Numbered from the stretch's first letter, positions 1 to 5,908 are shown. The stretch is 6,326 bases of DNA from an uncultured Eggerthellaceae bacterium (GCA_934645125.1 CAKUDT010000090.1:1-6326), one strand, 5' to 3'. Notes: generated by a model not told the origin, from the letters alone. Program-made: numbers and translations.

Positions 1-795
1 CTCAAGCAGTGCAGCCAGGTTACCCGGCTCAACAGCGCCGAAGATCAGTGCGGCACGAATAGCAACGGTCACAACATGGGTAACAGCCGTTACGTCGTGG
101 CCCAAAGGCACAATGCGGTACTCAACGCCCATCTTCACGCCTTCAGCGATAGCCTGGTCAATGACTTCGCCAACCAAGAAGGTCATCAGGCCCTTATCCT
201 GGTAATCGCGGATGATGGAGGCAACGCTTGCGGCATTATCGGCCTTGCCCAAAACAACAGCAACGCCCGGAATGTCGCCGGTAACCAGCGGCACGCCCAA
301 AGAACGAATGACCGGGTCGGGAACAAAGCCAATGCCAGCTTCGTTTTCGTACGGAGTAGGATTGTTGACCCACTTCAGAGCCTCAATAATTTCAGCGCCA
401 ACAGCAGTTGCCAAGCCGGCGTTCAAAGCTGCGCCCAGGTCGGCTGCGTGCGTGTCCAGGCTCTTCATAACGTCAATGCAAGCACCCAGATCGCTCAGCT
501 TCTGTACCTTTACGCCGGTAGCGGCATAGATGGTGGGCAGGAAGTATGCGGTGTCGGGGAAGGCGATGGCGGCATCTTCGCCATGTGCCTCGATTGCTGC
601 AGCAACAGCGCCTTCGGTCAGATCGATTACGGCATCGGAACCGCCGTAAATCATGTCCATCAGCGCATTGCCCGTGCCCTCTGCAGCTGCTTCTTCAGCC
701 GCGGGCTCTGCTTCCACGGCCGCCTCTTCGGCGGCGGGAGCAACCTCTTGCTTTGCTTCGTCCTTGTCTTTCTTCAAAAAGTCAAAAAGTCCCAT
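1..795 (-). CDS. acsB: Acetyl-CoA synthase (CO-methylating), N-terminal part; gene continues past the left edge
   Basis: This is the first 265 residues of the acetyl-CoA synthase subunit of the CODH/ACS complex, which condenses a methyl group from the corrinoid protein, CO and CoA into acetyl-CoA. The visible part covers most of the N-terminal domain that docks to CO dehydrogenase in bacterial enzymes. Recognisable stretches are FPDTAYFLPTIYAATG (residues 79-94), followed by VKVQKLSDL, then GFVPDPVIRSLG (156-167) and the segment ending YRIVPLG (226-232); all align by memory with Moorella AcsB. The Ni-binding A-cluster domain lies beyond the edge. The start at 795 is supported by an AAAGGGGA Shine-Dalgarno at about 802-809. 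Residues 1 to about 43 form an unusual extension: MGLFDFLKK followed by an Ala/Glu/Pro-rich low-complexity stretch in which PAAEEAA occurs twice (20-26 and 31-37). It lies 146 bp downstream of acsE in the same direction. The family assignment is firm; the role of the extension is unknown. Confidence 0.95.
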   Translation of the reverse strand, partial: MGLFDFLKKDKDEAKQEVAPAAEEAAVEAEPAAEEAAAEGTGNALMDMIYGGSDAVIDLTEGAVAAAIEAHGEDAAIAFPDTAYFLPTIYAATGVKVQKLSDLGACIDVMKSLDTHAADLGAALNAGLATAVGAEIIEALKWVNNPTPYENEAGIGFVPDPVIRSLGVPLVTGDIPGVAVVLGKADNAASVASIIRDYQDKGLMTFLVGEVIDQAIAEGVKMGVEYRIVPLGHDVTAVTHVVTVAIRAALIFGAVEPGNLAALLE

Positions 796-842
796 TTTTA
801 ATCCCCTTTGGTCTATTTTTTTGACATTTCCTATACACTCCA

Positions 843-899
843 ATGCGCCTGCCGCCGAAAACTGCGTTGAAACGTGCGTTTTCGGCGCGCGCGGCGCAT
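843..899. promoter_or_regulatory. Large nested inverted repeat between acsE and acsB
   Basis: Two nested pairs of arms are visible. The outer arms are ATGCGCC at 843-849 and GGCGCAT at 893-899. The inner arms are CGCCGAAAAC at 853-862 and GTTTTCGGCG at 878-887, perfect over 10 bp with a 15-nt spacer. The RNA could form a long stem with a small internal loop. No U-tract follows on the minus strand, so it is not a canonical intrinsic terminator. An mRNA-processing or stability element separating acsE from acsB, or a protein-binding palindrome, is possible. The rest of the 146-bp gap holds the acsB ribosome binding site and no convincing promoter. Confidence 0.6.
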
Positions 900-941
900 C
901 GTGAAGCTTATGTTGTTTGGCGAATAACGCCTGTACCGAGA

Positions 942-1730
942 TTAAATCTCCAGGTAGGAGTCAGCGTACAGAGTGTTGTTCTTGATGATGTCGGCGGACT
1001 TGATGGTCTCCATCAGGCGCAGGTCGTTCGGGTTGACGATTGCGGAGGTCAGACCCTGCATCATAGCCATGGCAACCATAACGGAGTCCATGATCGGGCG
1101 GATGTGCTTCGGCATACCGTTGGAGTTGTTGGACAGACCACCAGTAGACTTCATACCCATATCAGAAATCATCTTGATGAATTCCAGAATATCCATCTGC
1201 TTGTCCTGCATGCCCTTGGTAACCAGGAACAGCGGGTCAAACCACATGTCTTCGGCAACGTCCATGCCAGCTTCCATGCCGCGCTCCATCAGCGTCTGCA
1301 TGTAGCCCATGCGCTCGTCGTTGTCGGAAGCAATGCCGTTGCCGTTGCACAGTGCGATAACGATAGCATCGTTTGCGGCAGCCAGGTCAACGTACTCAAG
1401 GCGGCCAGCAGCGTCAGCGGAGTTGACGATCGGCTTACCCTTAGCGCGGTTGTAAACAGAGATACCAGCTTCGATAGCGGCCTTGTTGGCGGTGTCCAGA
1501 GCCAGAGGAACGTTGTCGAACTCGCCCTGAAGCAGCTGAACAGCCCATTTCATCAGATCTTCGCCGTCTTTTTCGGCAGGGCCGATGTTAACGTCGATGT
1601 AGGTTGCGCCAGCTTCCAGCTGCTGACGGCAGCGAGAAACAACCGGCTCGGGATCGCGTGCTTCGAAAGCGGCGCGAATGGAGGGCGCGGTTACGGAAAT
1701 GCGCTCACCAATAACTACGAACTTACCCAT
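942..1730 (-). CDS. acsE: 5-methyltetrahydrofolate:corrinoid/iron-sulfur protein Co-methyltransferase
   Basis: AcsE (MeTr) transfers the N5-methyl group of methyltetrahydrofolate to the Co(I) corrinoid of AcsC/AcsD, linking the methyl and carbonyl branches of the Wood-Ljungdahl pathway. It is a soluble pterin-binding TIM barrel. From the start used here the protein is 262 aa, the length I recall for the Moorella enzyme. Family residues are in place: GER near the N-terminus (8-10), DVNIGP (46-51), Asp79 in LALDTAN (Moorella Asp75), Asn103 in IVNSAD (Asn96), Asp165 in WFDPL (Asp160) and Asn201 in GLSNNS (Asn199, which contacts the pterin). An ATG 13 codons upstream (1767-1769) is rejected because it lies inside a strong hairpin, has no ribosome binding site and adds residues foreign to the family; the ATG at 1728-1730 has AAAGGGGA about 8-9 nt before it. 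acsC lies 139 bp upstream and acsB 146 bp downstream. Confidence 0.96.
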   Translation of the reverse strand: MGKFVVIGERISVTAPSIRAAFEARDPEPVVSRCRQQLEAGATYIDVNIGPAEKDGEDLMKWAVQLLQGEFDNVPLALDTANKAAIEAGISVYNRAKGKPIVNSADAAGRLEYVDLAAANDAIVIALCNGNGIASDNDERMGYMQTLMERGMEAGMDVAEDMWFDPLFLVTKGMQDKQMDILEFIKMISDMGMKSTGGLSNNSNGMPKHIRPIMDSVMVAMAMMQGLTSAIVNPNDLRLMETIKSADIIKNNTLYADSYLEI

Positions 1731-1739
1731 GGATTTAGT

Positions 1740-1747
1740 CCCCTTTC
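1740..1747 (-). promoter_or_regulatory. Ribosome binding site that decides the acsE start
   Basis: On the minus strand AAAGGGGA lies about 8-9 nt upstream of the ATG at 1728-1730. It selects this start over the in-frame ATG at 1767-1769. It sits only a few bases downstream of the hairpin at 1755-1785, so the structure could affect ribosome access. Confidence 0.7.
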
Positions 1748-1754
1748 TATAAAG

Positions 1755-1785
1755 ATGGGCGGCGGGCATCTTACCCGTCGCCCAT
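1755..1785 (-). promoter_or_regulatory. GC-rich hairpin in the acsC-acsE gap, just upstream of the acsE ribosome binding site
   Basis: On the plus strand ATGGGCGGCGGG (1755-1766) and CCCGTCGCCCAT (1774-1785) form a 12-bp stem with one G-T wobble and a 7-nt loop. In minus-strand RNA the wobble becomes one A-C mismatch, leaving a strong hairpin followed by CUUUAUAG, which is only a weak U-run. It could be a partial (attenuating) terminator, a 3' stabilising structure for the acsD-acsC message, or a modulator of acsE translation. The remaining gap sequence (1786-1869) contains a short palindrome, CAATCGTGATTG at 1821-1832, and a poor promoter-like pair (TTGTTC, 18 nt, TATACA) that I do not call. 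Confidence 0.6.
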
Positions 1786-1869
1786 GGTTACCGTGTATAG
1801 TCTATCACTTACTGAGCGAACAATCGTGATTGCTATAAGTTCTTTACGGTTTTGAAAGACTTGTAAATA

Positions 1870-3198
1870 TTACTGAAGTTCCTTCATGAACTTAACCAGT
1901 TCAACAGCCTCGTTCGGAGCGGTGATGATTTCCCACTCAGGCAGACGCTCTTCCAGTTCGCCCTTCAAAACGGCAACCTTGCCCGGGATGATGAGCTTGC
2001 GGCAAGAGATTGCATCTTCAATGCCGTTTTCCTGGATGAACTTTGTGATGGAGCCAGCAGAAAACTTACCAGCAGCCCAAGAAGTCAGAACGGAGTAGCC
2101 ACCAGCGTCGGTGATCATCAGGTTAACCGGTACACCGGAGCGCTCGAGTTCAGCGGAAACCAGGAAGTAGGTCAGCGCGAAGTCAACGGTTGCAACAACA
2201 GGAGAAGTTGCGTCAGCGCCGTTCAGCGGGTAAACCTTAGGCTCAACGGTCATCGGCTTCTGCGGGTCGGTGTACACGTTCTGGCGCATGCCGTACAGCG
2301 GCAGGGCCTCAGCGTAGCTCATGCCGTCCATAACGATGATGGAGCCGTACTTGATGGTGAACAGAGAAGCCAAAGCCTCCTGCATGTGCATGTCGCCCGG
2401 GGCGATAGCGGCAACGTTCACGATGGAAGGATAACCGAAGTTGCGGTCGTTGCCCTTGATGGCAGCGCGGCGAATCAGAACAGCTTCCATGTAAGCTTCC
2501 TTGGCAGAAGTAGAGGAAACGTTGAGCACCAGGTTCTTGTTGCCCTTGCCTTCAAGCGCGGCAACGGTGTCGTACAGGCTGTCCAGGTCGTCGCCGAATA
2601 CACCCAGAACCACGCCGAACTCGGTGGCCAGAGCGTTCATGTCATCCAGGTTGTCAGCCTTAGCGCCGTTCAGGATGGGCTTGCCAGCTGCGCAAACTTC
2701 CAAAGCAGCGCGAGCAGCATCGGGGCAGCAGCAGTTCAGGATCAGGGTGCGGCCGGTCTCGGCAGCCTTCTTCACCAGTTCAACGTAAGCATCCTTGTCG
2801 CCTTCGAACTGAAGGGTCAGGGTCTCAACGTACATACGCTCGGAAATACGATCGTAGTCAACGTCTTTGATAGCAGCCCACTTCTCGTCGAAGTTAGCAG
2901 CAGTCATGGCAACGGAGAACAGGTTGCGAGAAACGAACGTCTTCTCGTGACGATACAGAACGGTTTCGCCGCCCATGCTGTGCTCTTCGGCACCAGTACC
3001 AATTTTGATGGTCTTCATGGGAGGAGCAGTTGCCTCGGAGAGCTGAGCCAGAGCTTCAGCAGACATATGGGGGCATTTGTCCAGGCTAACAGCACCCTGG
3101 GCAACCTTCATAGCGAATGCCATGCAAGTGGGGTTGCCGCATTCCTTGCAGTTAGTCTTAGGAGTCAATTTGAAGATATCAAGACCTTTGAGAGCCAT
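1870..3198 (-). CDS. acsC: Corrinoid iron-sulfur protein large (gamma) subunit
   Basis: AcsC with AcsD forms the corrinoid/iron-sulfur protein that accepts the methyl group from AcsE and hands it to the A-cluster of AcsB. The 442-aa length fits the family. The N-terminal domain binds one [4Fe-4S] cluster, used for reductive activation of cobalt, through Cys17, Cys20, Cys25 and Cys42 (NCKECGNPTC, then KCPH). A TIM-barrel region follows at about 90-320, and the C-terminal cobamide-binding domain at about 330-442 contains ITDAGGYSVLTSWAAGKFS (362-380) and IIPGKVAVLKGELEE (403-417). The start has AGGAGG 6 nt upstream. The acsD stop codon lies inside that ribosome binding site, so the two subunits are probably translationally coupled, which suits a 1:1 complex. 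An odd feature is three consecutive cysteines at 156-158 in the barrel, which I do not recall from characterised homologues. Confidence 0.97.
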   Translation of the reverse strand: MALKGLDIFKLTPKTNCKECGNPTCMAFAMKVAQGAVSLDKCPHMSAEALAQLSEATAPPMKTIKIGTGAEEHSMGGETVLYRHEKTFVSRNLFSVAMTAANFDEKWAAIKDVDYDRISERMYVETLTLQFEGDKDAYVELVKKAAETGRTLILNCCCPDAARAALEVCAAGKPILNGAKADNLDDMNALATEFGVVLGVFGDDLDSLYDTVAALEGKGNKNLVLNVSSTSAKEAYMEAVLIRRAAIKGNDRNFGYPSIVNVAAIAPGDMHMQEALASLFTIKYGSIIVMDGMSYAEALPLYGMRQNVYTDPQKPMTVEPKVYPLNGADATSPVVATVDFALTYFLVSAELERSGVPVNLMITDAGGYSVLTSWAAGKFSAGSITKFIQENGIEDAISCRKLIIPGKVAVLKGELEERLPEWEIITAPNEAVELVKFMKELQ

Positions 3199-3211
3199 GG
3201 TATACCTCCTA
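3199..3211 (-). promoter_or_regulatory. acsC ribosome binding site overlapping the acsD stop codon
   Basis: Minus strand reads TAGGAGGTATACC before the acsC ATG. The TAG is the acsD stop and its last two bases belong to AGGAGG, the consensus Shine-Dalgarno, with 6-nt spacing. A ribosome finishing acsD would sit on the acsC initiation site, which suggests translational coupling for equal subunit output. Confidence 0.8.
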
Positions 3212-4150
3212 CATCATAGCTGCAACGAAGCTGGAGATCGTTGCAACGGAATCGGGATGGCCAAGGATAACGGCATCGGAGCCTGCGCCCAAAACAGCAG
3301 CCGCAGTGCAGATTTCCATCTGGATGCCACGCTCTTCGCGAGCGCCCCACTCGGGAACTTCAGACTCTTCGGTCAGAGCCTCTTTAACGCCCCAGCAGTC
3401 AGCAGCGCAAGGAGTGATGATAGGCACCTGCAGCTGAGCATCGCTCTGACCCAAAGCAGCAGCGCGAACGCGGTCGATGGTGGACAGCAGGTACTCAAAG
3501 CCGTAACCTACGGCAGCGGTACCCAGGTTCATCATGTAGCCGTTGGGCTGGATGCCCATCTGGCCGATCAAAACGTTGAGCTGCTTAGCCAGGTTGATGT
3601 CAACGGCAGACTCAGCGCCGAACTTCTGGTTGTAAGCCATGCCAGCGGAAGCGGCAACGGTCTTGTAGTTTTCCTCACGAGCGGAAAGCAGTAAGATGTT
3701 GCGACCTTCTAGGGCTGCGGAAACAGCCTCAAAAATCTTAGCGTCCTTGTCGAAGTTCTTGCAGCCCTCAAAGCACAGGGGAGCGTCGGTTGCTGCAGCA
3801 ACTTCCTTGGCCATGGCAACGCAGTCCTCAACAGACATGTCGTCACCGTTGGGGTCGGCGCTTTCGAAATGGATTGCTACGAAGTCAACGCCAGGGATCT
3901 GTGCTGCGTGAGCAGCCTGAGCGGCAACCGTGTCGCAGCCAGCAAATTCTGCTGCCAGCTTCGGCAGGGTGGTGTCGATTCCCTTATCGGTGATTTCGAA
4001 GCCGATCAGGGGCTTGTGCTCGATAGGAGCATCAAAGCTGCACAGTGCATCAACGTTGTTACCGCCGACGGTGACTGCCTTGTCGCCGGTGCCAAGCGTA
4101 ACCGTGTTGATAGACGCGGAATACGTTTGAGCCGTCTTCTTGAATGGCAT
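3209..4150 (-). CDS. acsD: Corrinoid iron-sulfur protein small (beta) subunit
   Basis: AcsD is the TIM-barrel partner of AcsC; it helps cap the corrinoid and contacts the methyltransferase. It binds no iron-sulfur cluster. Family-like stretches include KPLIGFEITDK, ESADPNGDDMSVEDCVAMAKEV, AREENYK, AVDINLAKQLNVLI, GYGFEYLLSTIDRVR, PEWGAREERG and a C-terminal GHPDSV; they match my memory of Moorella AcsD (about 323 aa) from end to end. Two ATGs, separated by one Ala codon, are possible starts: 4156 (315 aa) and 4150 (313 aa). AAAGGAGG ends only 2 nt before the first but 8 nt before the second, so 4150 is preferred. cooC lies 67 bp upstream. The stop overlaps the acsC ribosome binding site. Identity is firm; only the start is uncertain, by two codons. 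Confidence 0.95.
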   Translation of the reverse strand: MPFKKTAQTYSASINTVTLGTGDKAVTVGGNNVDALCSFDAPIEHKPLIGFEITDKGIDTTLPKLAAEFAGCDTVAAQAAHAAQIPGVDFVAIHFESADPNGDDMSVEDCVAMAKEVAAATDAPLCFEGCKNFDKDAKIFEAVSAALEGRNILLLSAREENYKTVAASAGMAYNQKFGAESAVDINLAKQLNVLIGQMGIQPNGYMMNLGTAAVGYGFEYLLSTIDRVRAAALGQSDAQLQVPIITPCAADCWGVKEALTEESEVPEWGAREERGIQMEICTAAAVLGAGSDAVILGHPDSVATISSFVAAMM

Positions 4151-4217
4151 AGCCATTACCTCCTTTTACAGTTCTCTTCCTAGAATTGTTACTGCCTATT
4201 ACATAAAAAGCAAAGGC

Positions 4218-5015
4218 TTATTTCTTCGCCTGAGCTTCTTTTGCCTCTTTGAACAGCTCGTCCAGCAGGGGATACAGAGCTGATTTTGCCGCCGCCGTAT
4301 CGGGAAGCGTTGCGGTGGGCTGGCCCGCGCAATCTGCTTCGTAAATGGCAGCGTCGTGGGGAAGGACGCCTAAAAGATCCAGCCCCTGGTTTTTGATCTC
4401 TTCTTCAATGCCGGGATCCAGCTTGCCCTCGGGCGCACGGTTGACGATGAGCTTCATGATGCTCGGGTTCAAGTTCAGCGTGCGTACCATTTCGGCAATA
4501 CGGCCAACCGCTTGAATGCCGCGTCGGCTGCAGTCGGAAACCAGGATGACCATGTCAACGGCGGGCAGAATGCCACGGCTGATGTGTTCCATGCCGGCTT
4601 CGTTGTCAACCACGATGTAATCGTAGTTGCTGGAAATCTTGCGCAGCTGGGCGGTAAGCAGGTCGTTTACAAAGCAGTAGCAGCCCTTGCCCTGCGTGCG
4701 GCCCATAACCAGAAGATCGTAGTTGTCTTCTTCGGTCAGAGCGTTGGAAAGCTTGTACTGCAGGAATTCCTGCTTGGTCATGCTGCTGGGAATGGGATTT
4801 TCAAGTTGGTCCTCGGCGCGTGCGACCACTTCGCGAATGTCGCCAAGCGTGGCTTCAATGTCAACGCCCAAAACTTCGTTGAGGTTTTCGTTGGCGTCGG
4901 CGTCAACGGCCAAAATAGGACCCTTGCTCTTTTCCGACAAGTACTCAATGAGCATGCCAGTAATGGTGGTCTTTCCCGTGCCACCTTTTCCGGCCATAGC
5001 AATGGTATACGTCAT
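4218..5015 (-). CDS. cooC: CooC-type nickel-inserting ATPase for CODH/ACS maturation
   Basis: CooC (called AcsF in acs clusters) is a MinD/ParA-like P-loop ATPase that dimerises and drives nickel insertion into the CODH C-cluster or ACS A-cluster. The 265-aa protein has the deviant Walker A motif GKGGTGKTT at 9-17 (signature Lys10, catalytic Lys15), ILAVDADAN at 34-42 and a switch/Walker B-like YIVVDNEAGMEH at 133-144. It also has the diagnostic metal-binding CxC, Cys112 and Cys114 in GKGCYCFVNDLL, at the same numbers as in Carboxydothermus CooC1. The C-terminus is a Lys/Ala-rich helix. The start follows AAGGA, with a rather long spacing of about 11 nt, but the N-terminus MTYTIAMAGKGG is typical of the family. 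It is preceded by three small genes that include CooT and a His-rich protein, which fits a nickel-delivery module. The exact client, CODH or ACS, cannot be told from sequence. Confidence 0.95.
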   Translation of the reverse strand: MTYTIAMAGKGGTGKTTITGMLIEYLSEKSKGPILAVDADANENLNEVLGVDIEATLGDIREVVARAEDQLENPIPSSMTKQEFLQYKLSNALTEEDNYDLLVMGRTQGKGCYCFVNDLLTAQLRKISSNYDYIVVDNEAGMEHISRGILPAVDMVILVSDCSRRGIQAVGRIAEMVRTLNLNPSIMKLIVNRAPEGKLDPGIEEEIKNQGLDLLGVLPHDAAIYEADCAGQPTATLPDTAAAKSALYPLLDELFKEAKEAQAKK

Positions 5016-5077
5016 AATTTTCGGAATCCTTCTTTGTCGCTTTGTTGTGTTTGCTTGTTCGCGTTGCCTTGTGCGGT

Positions 5078-5305
5078 TTACATGGGCTGGAAGCTAATGC
5101 GTTGGCGAAGTCCATCGGTGTTCAGGTCGAAGATGATGGTGCCATCGGGTTTCTCATAGCGCTCTTCAGTGATGTGCTTGCCCACGCGATACGTATTCAT
5201 AAAGGCGTTGATGTCGCTGATATCCACTTCTTCAACGTAAATGTCGCGCATTTGGTTTCCGCTGCACTGATTGAAGATTTCGCGAAGCACTTCGTATTTC
5301 GCCAT
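5078..5305 (-). CDS. Small soluble protein of unknown function in the nickel-maturation module
   Basis: I do not recognise a named family. The 75-aa protein is hydrophilic, with no signal peptide or membrane segment. It opens with a probable helix containing CSGNQMRD (14-21, with the only cysteine, Cys14), continues into YVEEVDI (23-29), and ends in a strand-like DGTIIFDLNTDGLRQRISF (54-72). It is very likely a real gene: a GAGGT ribosome binding site lies about 7 nt before the ATG, codon use matches its neighbours, and it sits 27 bp after cooT and 62 bp before cooC in the same direction. The location suggests a helper in CODH/ACS maturation or regulation, but this is inference. Cys14, Met19 and His44 are possible metal ligands; no known motif arranges them. 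Confidence 0.85.
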   Translation of the reverse strand: MAKYEVLREIFNQCSGNQMRDIYVEEVDISDINAFMNTYRVGKHITEERYEKPDGTIIFDLNTDGLRQRISFQPM

Positions 5306-5332
5306 GATTCAACCTCGCTTCCGCAACTGCTT

Positions 5333-5524
5333 TTACACCGCTACGTAAATGCGGCTTTTCACGAAGTCAACTTTGTTCACCGCGCCTTTTACGGTGTAGT
5401 TTTCGCCCAAAAGGTCGGTGAAGGTAATGGTGTCGCCGTCAACTTGGAAATTGCTTACATTTGCGCACATTTCCTGGGCGTCTTCGGGATTGTCCTGATA
5501 GGTGAAAACGGTTGAAAGGCACAT
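5333..5524 (-). CDS. cooT: CooT-family nickel-binding protein
   Basis: CooT is a small homodimeric nickel-binding protein of CO dehydrogenase maturation. In the family, Cys2 from each subunit forms the Ni(II) site at the dimer interface. This 63-aa protein has the hallmarks: the MC start (Cys2 in MCLSTVF), family length, the middle strand pattern VDGDTITFTDLLGENYTVKG (28-47) and the C-terminal VDFVKSRIYV (52-61), typical of the SH3-like barrel. A second cysteine, Cys20, is present. The start lies 2 bp after the stop of the His-rich gene, with only a weak ribosome binding site, so translation may be coupled to that gene. Its placement with cooC supports nickel supply to CODH/ACS. The assignment rests on recognised pattern, not alignment. 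Confidence 0.85.
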   Translation of the reverse strand: MCLSTVFTYQDNPEDAQEMCANVSNFQVDGDTITFTDLLGENYTVKGAVNKVDFVKSRIYVAV

Positions 5525-5526
5525 GC

Positions 5527-5763
5527 TTATTCGCCCGCCTTCAGAATCTTCAAAGCGGCTTCGAGTTTAGCGTTGGACTGTTCGAAGAGCGTAACTGCCT
5601 CGTGGATAAGATCCGACGCTTCGCCTTCGGTCTGATGGCCCAACTCGTGTAACTCCTCAGCGTGATGCTGGTTGTGCTCGAGCATGTACGTCAGAATTGC
5701 ATTGCGCTGCTCGGGCGTGTTCGAGCCCGTGCCATGCTGATGTTCGTGAGCATGTTGATGCAT
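5527..5763 (-). CDS. His-rich small protein, probable nickel-binding accessory protein
   Basis: The 78-aa protein begins with histidine at every second residue (His2, 4, 6, 8 and 10), a classic divalent-metal binding tail. A predicted helix then has a further cluster (His30, His33, His34, His39, His43), plus His54, giving 11 histidines in all. The rest (about 17-76) looks like two or three amphipathic helices: EQRNAILTYMLEHNQHHAEEL, then EASDLIHEAVTLFEQSNAKLEAALKILK. It has no cysteine, signal peptide or membrane segment. AGGGGA precedes the ATG at a good distance. It is the first gene after the upstream region with the candidate promoter, followed 2 bp later by cooT. By position and composition it may do the job of CooJ, the His-rich nickel chaperone of Rhodospirillum rubrum, although CooJ carries its His-rich tail at the C-terminus. 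Nickel rather than zinc or cobalt is inferred from context. Confidence 0.88.
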   Translation of the reverse strand: MHQHAHEHQHGTGSNTPEQRNAILTYMLEHNQHHAEELHELGHQTEGEASDLIHEAVTLFEQSNAKLEAALKILKAGE

Positions 5764-5798
5764 AGTTATCCCCTAACTTAGATTCTTGCTTCGTGAGC

Positions 5799-5827
5799 AT
5801 CGTACTAGCATATTTTGTGCAATTCAA
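5799..5827 (-). promoter_or_regulatory. Candidate sigma-70-type promoter for the acs/coo cluster
   Basis: On the minus strand a -35-like TTGAAT (5822-5827) and a -10-like TACGAT (5799-5804) are separated by exactly 17 nt; each matches the consensus at 4 of 6 positions. Transcription would start near 5792, giving a leader of about 29 nt before the His-rich gene. It is the best promoter candidate seen upstream of the first cluster gene, but weak by sequence alone. Confidence 0.4.
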
Positions 5828-5847
5828 GGCAAATCTGTACTATTGCG

Positions 5848-5860
5848 GGTGTTTTTCACC
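5848..5860. promoter_or_regulatory. Short palindrome upstream of the candidate -35 box
   Basis: GGTG and CACC arms flank a run of five T on the plus strand (five A on the minus strand). It lies about 20 bp upstream of the proposed -35 box, a usual position for an activator site. The arms are only 4 bp and I cannot match it to a named regulator such as FNR, CooA or Rex. Confidence 0.3.
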
Positions 5861-5908
5861 TAATAATTACGCATCGAATCAAGAAGTAACGATTGTTTTG
5901 CTTGCAAT

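Noticed and set aside
76..801. Plus-strand open frame opposite acsB
   Set aside because: acsB on the minus strand matches the family over its whole visible length; the plus-strand reading is its shadow.
821..837. Plus-strand TTGACA with nearby TATACA as a promoter
   Set aside because: The two hexamers are only 5 nt apart, far short of 16-18, and no plus-strand gene follows.
1731..1769. Longer acsE start at the ATG at 1767-1769
   Set aside because: It falls inside the 1755-1785 hairpin, lacks a ribosome binding site and adds 13 residues not expected in the family.
843..1829. Plus-strand open frame of 328 codons opposite acsE
   Set aside because: It is the antisense shadow of acsE and its flanking hairpins. 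acsE on the minus strand has family motifs, the right length and a ribosome binding site; the plus-strand protein resembles nothing.
1793..1832. Internal promoter before acsE (TTGTTC, 18 nt, TATACA on the minus strand)
   Set aside because: Only 3 of 6 matches in the -35 element; not distinguishable from chance.
2386..3219. Plus-strand open frame of 277 codons opposite acsC
   Set aside because: Antisense shadow of acsC, whose cluster cysteines and cobamide-domain motifs are clear.
3077..3694. Plus-strand open frame of 205 codons opposite the acsC and acsD junction
   Set aside because: It spans two convincing minus-strand genes and their junction, and shows no recognisable protein features.
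4512..5159. Plus-strand open frame of 215 codons opposite cooC
   Set aside because: Shadow of cooC and of the start of its upstream neighbour; cooC has Walker and CxC motifs.
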